Positions 45,149 to 54,395 of a DNA stretch of 64,000 bases are shown here, piece after piece. The notes under the pieces were generated by a model. It did no database searches and was not told the DNA's origin. It saw nothing but the letters and a program-made list of their open reading frames with translations. A program made the position numbers and the translations under genes. Position 1 is the first letter of the stretch, and each line of letters begins with the position of its first letter. Origin of the DNA: Rhodobacteraceae bacterium HLUCCA12. GTDB taxonomy: Bacteria; Pseudomonadota; Alphaproteobacteria; Rhodobacterales; Rhodobacteraceae. The stretch covers positions 124,001 through 188,000 of the forward strand of contig LJSV01000001.1 of NCBI GenBank assembly GCA_001314715.1, read 5' to 3'.

Positions 45149-45613
45149 ATGGATCACGAAAGCGCAGGTGCGCCGGGCGCCGTCACGCGCCCCGCGAACG
45201 GTAATGCCACGCACTCACATGCGCGGCCGACCCATCAGCCCGGCGGCGGGCGAACCATCCTGGTGATCGAGGACGAGCCCAACATATCCGAGGCGATCCG
45301 CTTTATCCTGCACCGCGATGGCTGGACGGTTCTGACCCATGCTGACGGGCGCGACGCGCTGGAACGGGTCGAAAGCTGCCATCCTGCGCTGGTGATCCTG
45401 GATGTCATGTTGCCCGGCCGCAGCGGCTTCGACATCTTGCAGGTGATGCGCGATCATTCCGGGCTGCGTGCCGTGCCGGTGCTGATGCTGACCGCCAAGG
45501 GCCAGGCGGCGGATCGTGACATGGCGATGCGCGCGGGGGCCTCGCGGTTCATGGCCAAGCCCTTTTCCAACGCCGAATTGCTGGCGGCGGTGCGCCAACT
45601 CGTTGACGCATGA
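45149..45613 (+). CDS. Stand-alone receiver-domain response regulator
   Basis: The 154-residue protein has a 34-residue disordered N terminus and one receiver domain: IEDEPN acidic pocket (Glu41-Asp42), phospho-acceptor Asp85 in VILDVMLPG, Thr115 and Lys137. There is no output domain, so it must signal through protein contacts or as a phosphate sink. It overlaps the following small gene by four bases, and the kinase gene follows that, suggesting all three work together. Confidence 0.88.
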   Translation: MDHESAGAPGAVTRPANGNATHSHARPTHQPGGGRTILVIEDEPNISEAIRFILHRDGWTVLTHADGRDALERVESCHPALVILDVMLPGRSGFDILQVMRDHSGLRAVPVLMLTAKGQAADRDMAMRAGASRFMAKPFSNAELLAAVRQLVDA

Positions 45614-45966
45614 ACCCGCGGCGCACCCCCTCGCGGCTTGAGCGCGGCGCGTATCGGCGGCGGCGGATCATGGATGGTGCGCGGATGCTGCCCGTCGCGG
45701 GATTCGTGCTGATCCTGTTGCCGGTGCTGTGGTCGGATGACAGCGGCGACAATGTCGCGGCCGAGGCCGTGTATCTGTTCGGGCTCTGGTGCGTGCTGAT
45801 CGCCGCCGCCGCGATCTTGTCGCGGCCCTTGCGCGCCGGGCTGGGGCGCGAGGGGCCGGGCGGGTACCCGCTCGACGCACCACCCTTTCGGACCACGGGA
45901 CAGGACGGCGCGGCGAAAGGCGGCGATGCCGAGACCGCCCCCGACCGGCCGGAGCCGCCGCGATGA
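45610..45966 (+). CDS. Small membrane protein between receiver and kinase genes
   Basis: The 118-residue product has an Arg-rich N terminus, two predicted membrane helices (about 27-43 and 52-71) and a hydrophilic, disordered tail. It overlaps both neighbours by four bases (ATGA at each end), which argues strongly that it is real and made with them. Small two-helix proteins are encoded next to symporters of the solute:sodium family (as in DUF485/DUF4212 cases), but I could not place this one in a family. Confidence 0.72.
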   Translation: MNPRRTPSRLERGAYRRRRIMDGARMLPVAGFVLILLPVLWSDDSGDNVAAEAVYLFGLWCVLIAAAAILSRPLRAGLGREGPGGYPLDAPPFRTTGQDGAAKGGDAETAPDRPEPPR

Positions 45967-48773
45967 TGTTCAACCTGCTCATCGGCGCCTCGCTCGCCTA
46001 TGTGATCTTTCTGTTTTCCATTGCCTTTTTTGCCGAGCGCCGGGCCGAGGCGCTGCGCAAGGCCGGGCGCGCACCGCGCCTGCTGCGTTCGCCGCTGGTC
46101 TATACGCTGTCGCTGTCGGTCTATTGCACGGCCTGGACCTTTTACGGGGCGGTGGGCTATGCCGCGCGCTCGGGCCTGGAGTTCATGACGATCTACCTGG
46201 GGCCGACGCTGGTCTTTGTCGGCTGGTGGTGGCTCTTGCGCAAGCTGGTGCGCGCGGGCAAGGCGCAGCGCGTGACCTCGATCGCCGACCTGATCGCCTC
46301 GCGCTATGGCAAGTCGAATGCGGTCGGGGTGATCGTCACCTTGCTGGCTGTGGCCGCCGCAACGCCCTATATCGCGCTGCAATTGCAGTCGATTTCGCTG
46401 TCGTTCAACGCCTTTACCGAGGATCAGCCGGTCGCGCCGCGCCAACTGGCGCTTTACGTTGCCGCCGGGCTGGCGGTGTTCACGATCCTGTTCGGCACGC
46501 GCAATCTGGATGCCAACGAACAACATCCCGGCGTGGTGACCGCGATCGCGGTCGAGGCCGTGGTGAAACTGGTCGCGCTGGTCGCGGTTGGGTGTTTCGT
46601 CGTCTGGGGGCTGTCGGACGGGCCGGCCGATGTGATCGCGCGCATCCAGTCCGCCGCGCGCCCGGAATGGGAGATCCAGCCAAGCCGCTGGGTCGGCCTG
46701 ACGCTCTTGTCGGCCATCGCCATCGTGACCTTGCCGCGCATGTTCCAGGTGCTGGTGGTCGAAAACGCGGACGAATCGCATCTGGCCGCCGCATCCTGGG
46801 CGTTTCCGCTGTATCTGATGCTGATGAGCCTCTTTGTCATGCCGATCGCGGTGGTCGGGCTGGACCGCCTGCCCGAGGGTATGAACCCCGACCTGTTCGT
46901 GCTGACCCTGCCCAAGGCGCTGGGGCAGGAAGGGCTGGCGATGCTGGCGTTTCTGGGCGGGTTCTCGGCGGCGACATCCATGGTCATCATCGCCTCGATC
47001 GCGCTGGCCACGATGATCTCGAACCATATCGTGGTGCCGCTGTGGCTGACCTCGCGTGCCGGGCGCGGGCAGGGACAGGGCGACATGCGGGCGCTGGTGC
47101 TGAACGCGCGGCGGCTGTCGATCGGCATCATCCTTGGGCTGGGGTATCTGTATTTCTCGGTCAGCGGCGGATCGCGCGCGCTGGCGGCGATCGGGCTGAT
47201 CGCCTTTGTCGGCATGGCGCAGGTTCTGCCGGCACTGATCGGCGCGCTGTACTGGCAGGGGGCCAGCCGCACCGGGGCGGCCACCGGCCTGATCCTGGGG
47301 GCGTTCATCTGGCTCTATGCACTGTTCCTGCCGTCCTTTGGCCCTGACGTGGTCCTGAGCGCGGCGCTGATGTCGGACGGGCCGTTCGGCATCGGCTGGC
47401 TCAGGCCCTATACGCTGTTCGGGGTCGCGGGGATGGACCCGCTGCTGCATGCGCTGTTCTGGTCGCTGACCATCAACGCCGGGGCCTTCGTGCTGGTCTC
47501 GCTGTTCAGCTATCCCGGCGCGGTCGAGCGGGTTCAGGCGGCGCAGTTCGTCAATGTGCTGGATCAGGGGCGGCGCGGCGATGGGGTCATGACACCGGGC
47601 TGGGTGCGCGGCGGCGGCGATTCCGAAACCGAGGTCGAGGATCTGCTGATCACCGCGCAACGGCTGATGGGCGATACCGAGGCGCAGGGCTTTTTCCAGT
47701 CCGAGGCGCGCGCGCAGGGCAAGGAGGGCTATCTGCCCGATGCCACGCCCGAGTTTCTGGACCGGCTGGAGCGCACACTGGCCGGTTCGGTCGGGACCGC
47801 GACGGCGCATGCGATGATCGTGCAGATCTCGGGGTCCAGCCATGTCTCGGTCGAGGATCTGATGGCGGTCGCCTCGGAGGCCGCGCAGATCATGGAGCAT
47901 TCCGCCCAGCTTGAAGCCAAGTCCGAGGAACTCGCGCGCACCGCGCGCCAGCTGCGCGAGGCCAATGCCATGCTGCAAAAGCTGAGCGTGCAGAAAGACA
48001 GCTTTCTGAGCCAGATCAGCCATGAGCTGCGCACGCCGATGACATCTATCCGGGCGTTTTCGGAAATCCTGATGGACGAAGAGGGTGTCGATGCCGATGC
48101 GCGGATCAAGTATGCCGGCATCATCCATGACGAAAGCATTCGCCTGACCCGGTTGCTGGACGATCTGCTGGATCTGAGCGTGCTGGAAAACGGGCAGGTC
48201 AACCTGGACATTCAATCCGCCACCCTGTCGCATCTGCTGGACCGCGCGCTGATGGCCTCGACCTCGGTGCAGCCCGAGCGCCGGTTCACCATCTTGCGGC
48301 AGGTGGCGGATGAGCAGATCGCGCTCAAGACCGACACCGGGCGCCTGACGCAGGTGTTCATCAACGTGCTGTCGAATGCGCGCAAGTATTGCGATGCCGC
48401 CGATCCGGTCATCCGCATTTCGGTGCGCAGGCGCGGTGGTCGCGTGGTGGTCGATTTCGTCGACAACGGCGCAGGCATCCCCAAGAAAAGCCAGGCCCTG
48501 ATCTTTGAGAAATTCGCCCGGCTGACCGATACCCATCAGGCCGGCGGGGCGGGGCTGGGGCTGGCGATCTGCCGCGAGATCATGCACAACCTTGGCGGCG
48601 ACATCGCCTATGTGCCCGGACAGGGCGGGGCGGCGTTTCGCGTCAGTTTCCCGGCCGAGTTTCCGGGCACGAAAGAGGCGTCGCGCACCGCGGGCGGCGC
48701 CCGGCCACAGGGCGCACGCCGGATGGGGCGGCGACAATCGGACCAAGGCGTGGATACCCGCGCGATGTCATGA
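45963..48773 (+). CDS. Solute:sodium symporter - histidine kinase fusion
   Basis: The 936-residue protein fuses an SLC5-type symporter domain (about 1-520, with more than ten membrane helices; YCTAWTFYGAVGYAA; LADLIASRYGK-like segment) to a helical linker and a kinase. The kinase has HisKA with His687 in SHELRTPMTSIR, an N box VFINVLSNARKYC, G1 VDNGAGIP and G2 GGAGLGLAI. The layout recalls CbrA/CrbS kinases, which respond to nutrient uptake (histidine or acetate). No C-terminal receiver is present; the stand-alone receiver two genes upstream is the likely partner. Confidence 0.9.
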   Translation: MMFNLLIGASLAYVIFLFSIAFFAERRAEALRKAGRAPRLLRSPLVYTLSLSVYCTAWTFYGAVGYAARSGLEFMTIYLGPTLVFVGWWWLLRKLVRAGKAQRVTSIADLIASRYGKSNAVGVIVTLLAVAAATPYIALQLQSISLSFNAFTEDQPVAPRQLALYVAAGLAVFTILFGTRNLDANEQHPGVVTAIAVEAVVKLVALVAVGCFVVWGLSDGPADVIARIQSAARPEWEIQPSRWVGLTLLSAIAIVTLPRMFQVLVVENADESHLAAASWAFPLYLMLMSLFVMPIAVVGLDRLPEGMNPDLFVLTLPKALGQEGLAMLAFLGGFSAATSMVIIASIALATMISNHIVVPLWLTSRAGRGQGQGDMRALVLNARRLSIGIILGLGYLYFSVSGGSRALAAIGLIAFVGMAQVLPALIGALYWQGASRTGAATGLILGAFIWLYALFLPSFGPDVVLSAALMSDGPFGIGWLRPYTLFGVAGMDPLLHALFWSLTINAGAFVLVSLFSYPGAVERVQAAQFVNVLDQGRRGDGVMTPGWVRGGGDSETEVEDLLITAQRLMGDTEAQGFFQSEARAQGKEGYLPDATPEFLDRLERTLAGSVGTATAHAMIVQISGSSHVSVEDLMAVASEAAQIMEHSAQLEAKSEELARTARQLREANAMLQKLSVQKDSFLSQISHELRTPMTSIRAFSEILMDEEGVDADARIKYAGIIHDESIRLTRLLDDLLDLSVLENGQVNLDIQSATLSHLLDRALMASTSVQPERRFTILRQVADEQIALKTDTGRLTQVFINVLSNARKYCDAADPVIRISVRRRGGRVVVDFVDNGAGIPKKSQALIFEKFARLTDTHQAGGAGLGLAICREIMHNLGGDIAYVPGQGGAAFRVSFPAEFPGTKEASRTAGGARPQGARRMGRRQSDQGVDTRAMS

Positions 48774-48787
48774 CCGGAATGCGCGCC

Positions 48788-50611
48788 TCAGGGCGGCGTG
48801 TCGGCAACGGATCGTGCATGAAACTGCAATTCGTGCAGATGCGCATAGACCCCGCCGCGCGCGATCAGCGCATCGTGATTGCCCTCTTCGACCAGCCGGC
48901 CCTTGTCCATGACCACGATCTTGTCGGCCCGGCGCACGGTTGACAGCCGGTGCGCGATCACCAGGGTCGTGCGCCCGGTGCCCAGCCGGTCCAGCGCTGC
49001 CTGCACCAGCGCCTCGGATCGTGCATCCAGCGCCGAGGTCGCCTCGTCCAAAAGCAGGATCGGTGCATCGCGCAACAGCGCGCGGGCAATGGCGACCCGC
49101 TGGCGCTGGCCCCCGGACAGCGCCGATCCGCGCGGGCCGACGCGCGTGTCCAGGCCGTTGGGCAGTTGCGGCAGGAATTCATCGACATGCGCGGCTTCCA
49201 GCGCGGATTTCAGCCGGGCATCGCTGACCCCTTGCGCGTCCAGCAGGATATTGTCGCGCAGGGTCTCGTCGAAAAGCGCGCTGTCCTGTGCGACGACCGA
49301 GAACAGCCCGCGCAGCCCGGCAAGGTCCATCCGGCGGATGTCATGCCCGCCAATCGTGATCTGCCCCGATTGCGGATCGGCCAACCGGGTCAGCAGGGTA
49401 AAGACCGTGCTCTTGCCCGCGCCCGACGGCCCGACCAGCGCCGTGGTTCGCCCCTCGTCGGCGGTGAACGCGAAGTCTTGCAGCACGGGTTCGTGCTCAT
49501 AGGCAAAGCGCACGGCCTCGAACCGGATCGTGCGTTGCCCCGGCTGCGGCAATGGCGCCAGCGGCGGCGCGGGCTGGGTCACGCTGGGCCGGATCTGCAA
49601 CAGCGCATGAACCCGGTCCAGGCTGGCCAGCGCCGCCTGCCAGGTGCCGGTCAGGGCACTGACACGGCGCAGCGGTTCGAACATCAGCGCGAAGGCGGTG
49701 AAAAAGCTCATGAATTCGCCCGCGGTGCGGGTGCCGTCGATGATCTGGCCGCCGCCATAGATCAGGACCAGCGCGAAACCGAGCGCCGCCACCGAATCGG
49801 CCAGCGCGTTCATCCCGGCCTGACCGATGCGCGTGCGGACGCTGGCGGCGATGAACCGTGCCACCGAGCCCTCGAACCGCTGGCTTTCGCGCGCCTCAAG
49901 CCCGCTGCGCTGGATCGTGTGGACGCCGTGAAAGATCTCGTCCAGCCGGTTCGACGCCTCGGCCGAGGCTTCGCGCGCACGGGTTCCGACCCGGCGCACC
50001 AGCCGTTGCAGCGCCAGGATCGGCAGCACGATCAGCGGCGTGCCGATCGCCGCGATCAGGGTCCATTGCCAGTCGATCCATAATGCCACCGCCAGCAGCG
50101 CAACGATCGAGATGAAATCGCGCGCAAGGGCTGGCAGGATCTCGGTAAAGATGACGCCCAGTCCCTGACTGTCGCCCCGTACCCGGTCGATCAGGACGCC
50201 GGGCGGATGACCGTGAAAGAACGCCTGGTCAAGGCCCATCAGATGCGCCAGAAGGCGCTCTTGCATCCGCCCGACCACGCTTTCGGCCAGATAGGTCATC
50301 AGCGGCTTGTGCACGAGCGATGTCGCGCCGCGGATCACGAACACCCCGGCCACGGCCAGCGCGACCCAGGTCAGCGCGTCGGCTTGCCCCGCGACGATGA
50401 CATCGTCGAACATGGGCTGCACCAGCAGGCTCAGCGCCCCCATCATCGAGCCGTCCACGGCCATCAGAACCGTGGCCAGCACCAGAAGCGGCAGATACCG
50501 GCGCACATAGCCTTGCCACAGCCAGCGGGCCAGCATGCGGTCATGGTCGCGGTTGGGGGCGGCGGCGGGCGCGTCCTGCGCGGCGGTCGTGGGCGTCGGA
50601 TCGGCCTGCAT
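48788..50611 (-). CDS. ABC transporter, fused permease/ATPase (MsbA-like exporter)
   Basis: The 607-residue half-transporter has six membrane helices (about 35-335) and a C-terminal ATPase: Walker A VGPSGAGKST, Q-loop VAQDSALFDE, signature LSGGQRQRVAIARALL, Walker B ILLLDEATSALD and the switch His in IAHRLST. It would act as a homodimer exporting lipids or hydrophobic compounds. MsbA is the closest functional model, but this gene is not next to lpxK, so the substrate is uncertain. It converges with the kinase gene and is divergent from the SLC13 gene. Confidence 0.88.
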   Translation of the reverse strand: MQADPTPTTAAQDAPAAAPNRDHDRMLARWLWQGYVRRYLPLLVLATVLMAVDGSMMGALSLLVQPMFDDVIVAGQADALTWVALAVAGVFVIRGATSLVHKPLMTYLAESVVGRMQERLLAHLMGLDQAFFHGHPPGVLIDRVRGDSQGLGVIFTEILPALARDFISIVALLAVALWIDWQWTLIAAIGTPLIVLPILALQRLVRRVGTRAREASAEASNRLDEIFHGVHTIQRSGLEARESQRFEGSVARFIAASVRTRIGQAGMNALADSVAALGFALVLIYGGGQIIDGTRTAGEFMSFFTAFALMFEPLRRVSALTGTWQAALASLDRVHALLQIRPSVTQPAPPLAPLPQPGQRTIRFEAVRFAYEHEPVLQDFAFTADEGRTTALVGPSGAGKSTVFTLLTRLADPQSGQITIGGHDIRRMDLAGLRGLFSVVAQDSALFDETLRDNILLDAQGVSDARLKSALEAAHVDEFLPQLPNGLDTRVGPRGSALSGGQRQRVAIARALLRDAPILLLDEATSALDARSEALVQAALDRLGTGRTTLVIAHRLSTVRRADKIVVMDKGRLVEEGNHDALIARGGVYAHLHELQFHARSVADTPP

Positions 50612-50790
50612 GGGGCTTTTGCCTTTGTCAAAGCGGTCGGGGCGCTATAGCGCGATTCGCCGGCGGTGAGAACCGCCCGCGCCGCCGGGCAAAAGGCATG
50701 GCTGGGGGCTGGAACCCCGCGCCGATTCATGCGCTTGTGTGATCAGACCCGCAAGGCGGCGGGCGACGACAAACCGCAAGAGGCTGGCCG

Positions 50791-52680
50791 ATGACGCTCG
50801 CGCAGATCCTGATCCTGTCCATCCTGGTGTTGACGCTAGCCCTGTTCATGTGGGGGCGCCTGCGCCATGACGTGGTCGCGCTGGCCGCGCTCCTGGCCTG
50901 CGTTCTGGCCGGGCTGGTGCCCGCCGACGAGGCATTCGCCGGCTTCGGCCATCCGGCGGTGATCACGGTGGCCTGCGTTCTGGTGCTCAGCGCGGGGTTG
51001 CAGGCCTCGGGGGCGGTGGATGTTCTGTCGCGGAGCATCCTTCCCAAACAGGCCGGGCAACTGACCTCGGTGGCGGCGCTGATGGGGCTGGGGGCGTTCC
51101 TGTCAGGGTTCATGAACAATGTCGGGGCGATGGCGCTGTTGATGCCGGTGGCGATCCAGCTTTCGGGGCGGCTGGATATCACACCTGGGCAGGTGCTGAT
51201 GCCGTTGTCGTTCGGCACCATCCTGGGGGGCATGACGACACTGGTCGGCACACCGCCGAACCTGATCGTGTCAGGCTTTCGCAACGATGCGGGCATCGGG
51301 CATTTCGGCATTTTCGATTTCACGCCGGTGGGTCTGGCGGTGGCCGCCGTCGGAATCGTGTTCGTGGCGTTTCTGGGCTGGCGGCTGGTTCCCAAGCGCA
51401 AGTCCATTGCGCGCGAGGGTTTCGATACGGGCACCTATCTGACCGAGGTGCGCGTGCCCGAGAAAAGCAAGGCGGTGGGCATGACCTTGCGCCAGTTCGA
51501 GACGGGCATCGAGGGCGCGAACACCCAGGTCGTCGGGCTGGTGCGCAACGAGGTGCGCATGAACGCCCCCCATGGCGCCCGCCGGGTGCGGGCCGATGAC
51601 GTGCTGCTGCTGGAAGCCGATGTCGAAGGCCTGGCCGAGGCCCTGGGCGCGTTCGACATCAAGCTGGAGGAACAGGAATCGAACAAGACCAAGGACGCTG
51701 GCAAGGATGCCGGCAAGGACGCCGACGCCCCGGTTGCGGATGACGACGACACTGCGGCAAAACAAGACGGGGATGGCGATGACGCCGGCGGCAAGACCAG
51801 GCCCGACCCCGCCGCCAGCGACGACGAGATCGAACTGCGCGAACTGGCGGTTCTGCCCGGGTCCAGCATCGTGGGGCGGTCGGCCAGCGATATTCACCTG
51901 CGTTCGCGTTTCGGGCTGAACCTGCTGGCCGTCTCGCGCGAGGGGCGGCGCCCTCAGGCACGGCTGCGCACGCTCAAGCTGAAATCGGGCGATCTGCTGT
52001 TGATGCAGGGGCCGGGCGATGTGCTGACCGAATTCGCCAATGAAACCGGCTGCGTGCCGCTGGGCGAGCGCGAGCTGCGCCTGCCGGACAAGCGCATGGC
52101 GTTGATCGCGACGGCGATCATGGCCGCGTCGGTGCTGGTGGTGACGCTGGGCCTGTTGCCCGCGGCCGCGGCCTTTGCGCTGGGGGTGCTGGCGTCGATG
52201 CTGTTTCGAACGGTGCCCCCGCGCAAGGTCTATACGGCGATCGACTGGCCGGTGGTGGTGCTGCTGGCCGCGCTGATCCCGGTGGCCGGCGCGATGCAGG
52301 AAACCGGCGCTGCCGATCTGGTGTCGCGATTCACCGTCGAAGTCGTCGCCCAGGGACATCCTGTGGCGGCGCTGGTGGCGATCATGGTGACGACGATCCT
52401 GCTGTCGAGCGTGATGAACAACGCCGCCACCGCCGCCACGCTGGCCCCGATCGCACTTGGCATCGCCATGGCGCTCGATGTGAACCCCGACAGCTTTCTG
52501 ATGGCTGTGGCGATCGGGGCCTCCTGCGCGTTCCTGACGCCGATCGGGCATCAGAACAACACGCTGATCCTGGGGCCGGGGGGCTTTCGGTTCGGCGATT
52601 ACTGGCGGCTGGGCCTGCCGCTTGAGGTGCTGGTGGTCGCAGTCTCGGTGCCGCTGCTGCTGATCGTCTGGCCGCTGTGA
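50791..52680 (+). CDS. SLC13/DASS-family transporter with two RCK_C (TrkA-C) domains
   Basis: The 629-residue protein has two membrane halves (about 1-200 and 405-629) with repeated signatures, MNNVGAMALLMP and VGTPPNLIV in the first, MNNAATAATLAP and PIGHQNNT in the second. They flank two cytoplasmic RCK_C domains (about 205-290 and 348-402). The two RCK domains are split by an acidic Lys/Asp/Ala low-complexity linker (292-346). Algal and bacterial relatives with this plan carry sulfate. Facing soeABC tail to tail, sulfate or sulfite movement is a reasonable guess; dicarboxylate transport is the alternative. Confidence 0.85.
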   Translation: MTLAQILILSILVLTLALFMWGRLRHDVVALAALLACVLAGLVPADEAFAGFGHPAVITVACVLVLSAGLQASGAVDVLSRSILPKQAGQLTSVAALMGLGAFLSGFMNNVGAMALLMPVAIQLSGRLDITPGQVLMPLSFGTILGGMTTLVGTPPNLIVSGFRNDAGIGHFGIFDFTPVGLAVAAVGIVFVAFLGWRLVPKRKSIAREGFDTGTYLTEVRVPEKSKAVGMTLRQFETGIEGANTQVVGLVRNEVRMNAPHGARRVRADDVLLLEADVEGLAEALGAFDIKLEEQESNKTKDAGKDAGKDADAPVADDDDTAAKQDGDGDDAGGKTRPDPAASDDEIELRELAVLPGSSIVGRSASDIHLRSRFGLNLLAVSREGRRPQARLRTLKLKSGDLLLMQGPGDVLTEFANETGCVPLGERELRLPDKRMALIATAIMAASVLVVTLGLLPAAAAFALGVLASMLFRTVPPRKVYTAIDWPVVVLLAALIPVAGAMQETGAADLVSRFTVEVVAQGHPVAALVAIMVTTILLSSVMNNAATAATLAPIALGIAMALDVNPDSFLMAVAIGASCAFLTPIGHQNNTLILGPGGFRFGDYWRLGLPLEVLVVAVSVPLLLIVWPL

Positions 52681-52687
52681 CGCGCGC

Positions 52688-53569
52688 CTAGCGGCCGTGG
52701 TGGCCGTAGTAGAGGCCCACCACGTGTTCGGCCTCGGCAAAGAACAGCCAGCGGCTGGCCAGCATCCCCGCGACGTGCAGCACAACGGCAATGCACAGCG
52801 CGACAAGGCTGCCCGGCGCGGCCGACAGGATCAGCGCGGGCAGCGCCGCCGCGCAGGCCAGCGCGATGATCCGCAGTTTCAGCGCATGCTTGCGTGCGAC
52901 GACATGGACCATCTCGCGCAGCAGGTAGTTGGTGCCGGTATGCGGCCCCTCCAGTTGACGGACCCGGCCGCGCGCGCCCAGCCCGGTCGCCGTGCCAAGG
53001 TTCGAACCGGCGGCGCCAAAGCGGCGATCGCCGATCCACCAGTGCGCCAGCAGCGCCAGCCCCAGGATCACCAGCAGAAGGGCCGCAAGCCGTGCGGCGC
53101 CGATCACGATCGCCCCGCCCGCCAGCGCCGCGCTCAGAAACAGGACCGGCGTGGTCCACTGGTTCCAGCGCGGCACGGTCCTGAGCTGGGCATAGATCAT
53201 GGCCGTGGCCAGCACCGTTTGCAGGCTCAAAAACGCCCCCACGAGGCCGAAGCCGCGCAGCGGCGTCGCCCAGAATACCAGGCCCGCGGCATGCGGCGCC
53301 ATGAACAGAAGGGCCGCGGTGGCCAGCACGGCCTCACGCGAGAGCCAGCTGGTGCGCCACTGCGTGAAAGCCTTGAGCGCGCGTTCGGGATGGCCCAGGT
53401 GAAACGCCGAGAGCCCGAGCCCGGCCAGCGTCAGCCCGTAGCCCAGCCCGAACCACCAGAACGCGGCCCAGCCGGTTGGCATGACCAGGCCGAGCCCGAG
53501 AAGACACAGCAATCCCAGGCCCAGGCCTGACAGGACCGTGAACAGGATGATCGACGGGGCTGGATGCAT
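52688..53569 (-). CDS. soeC: Sulfite dehydrogenase (quinone) membrane anchor SoeC
   Basis: SoeC is a DmsC-type anchor that passes electrons from SoeB to the quinone pool. The 293-residue protein has eight or so hydrophobic helices and the family segments AFHLGHPERALKAFTQWRTS, SWLSREAVL, TGTNYLLREM and LYYGHHG. It is the last gene of soeA-soeB-soeC and starts at the soeB stop. Confidence 0.86.
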   Translation of the reverse strand: MHPAPSIILFTVLSGLGLGLLCLLGLGLVMPTGWAAFWWFGLGYGLTLAGLGLSAFHLGHPERALKAFTQWRTSWLSREAVLATAALLFMAPHAAGLVFWATPLRGFGLVGAFLSLQTVLATAMIYAQLRTVPRWNQWTTPVLFLSAALAGGAIVIGAARLAALLLVILGLALLAHWWIGDRRFGAAGSNLGTATGLGARGRVRQLEGPHTGTNYLLREMVHVVARKHALKLRIIALACAAALPALILSAAPGSLVALCIAVVLHVAGMLASRWLFFAEAEHVVGLYYGHHGR

Positions 53570-54321
53570 CAGATCTTTCCCAGTGTCCGGTCGATCCAGC
53601 CCAGAAAGCCGCTCAACCCGTCGGTTGTGGGCTCGCAGAGCGCGGCAAGCTGTTCGGGTGGTTCGCGCAGTTGGTCGCGGGGACGGGGGGGCAGGTACTT
53701 GTTCACCGGGCGCGTGTCCTGCTCGGGCATCAGGTCCATGCCGCCGCGATCGGCCACCAGGCGCGACACTGCGCTGTCGGGATCGGCCAGATCGCCGAAA
53801 TGGCGCGCCCCGGCTGGGCAGGTGCGCACGCAGGCCGGTTCACGGTCTTCCTCGGGCAGGTTCTGGTTGTGGATGCGATCGACGCAGAGCGTGCATTTCT
53901 TCATCACGCCCGCGACCGCGTCCATCTCGCGCGCGCCATAGGGGCAGGCCCAGGCACAGAGACCGCAACCGATGCAATCCTCCTCGTTGACCAGAACGAT
54001 GCCATCCTCGACGCGCTTGTAGCTGGCGCCCGTGGGGCAGACGGTGACGCAGGGGGCATTCTCGCAGTGCAGGCAGGACTTGGGGAAATGCACCACCATC
54101 GGCACCGCGCCGTCCTCGGGCGTCATCTCGTAGCTGTGCACGCGGTTGAGAAACGTGCCCTCGGGCGCGGGGCCATAGGCATCGGTATCGGCCAGCGGCG
54201 CGCCGTAGTTTTCTGTGTTCCAGCCCTTGCAGGCGATCACGCAGGCATGACAGCCGACGCAGGTGTCGAGATCGATCACCAGCCCCAGCTTGCGCGCGGT
54301 GTCGGCGGGCAGGGCTGTCAT
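53569..54321 (-). CDS. soeB: Sulfite dehydrogenase iron-sulfur subunit SoeB
   Basis: This 250-residue ferredoxin-like subunit holds four [4Fe-4S] clusters that wire SoeA to SoeC. The Cys groups include CVGCHACVIAC (21-31), CLHCENAPCVTVCP, CIGCGLCAWACPYG and CTLCVDR/CVRTCP. There is no signal peptide, consistent with the cytoplasmic orientation of SoeABC. DmsB and PsrB are related, but the set of neighbours favours SoeB. Confidence 0.88.
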   Translation of the reverse strand: MTALPADTARKLGLVIDLDTCVGCHACVIACKGWNTENYGAPLADTDAYGPAPEGTFLNRVHSYEMTPEDGAVPMVVHFPKSCLHCENAPCVTVCPTGASYKRVEDGIVLVNEEDCIGCGLCAWACPYGAREMDAVAGVMKKCTLCVDRIHNQNLPEEDREPACVRTCPAGARHFGDLADPDSAVSRLVADRGGMDLMPEQDTRPVNKYLPPRPRDQLREPPEQLAALCEPTTDGLSGFLGWIDRTLGKI

Positions 54322-54326
54322 GGCCG

Positions 54327-54389
54327 CACCCCGTGCCCGGCGTCGGTGCGCGGGGTGGGTGTCGCATGCGTATTTTTTGCAAGATGAAA
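54327..54389 (+). repeat. Degenerate copy of the dispersed element between soeA and soeB
   Basis: A 7-bp stem CACCCCG/CGGGGTG spans 54327-54357 and is followed by GCGTATTTTTTGCAAGATGA and AA (54368-54389), the conserved tail of the element. It lies on the strand opposite to the soe genes, in a 74-base gap. Confidence 0.55.
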
Positions 54390-54395
54390 CATGAA

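Noticed and set aside
45610-45966. Small frame between receiver and kinase as a spurious open frame
   Set aside because: It overlaps both neighbours by ATGA, has two coherent membrane helices and fills an otherwise empty 350-base gap, so it was kept as a gene.
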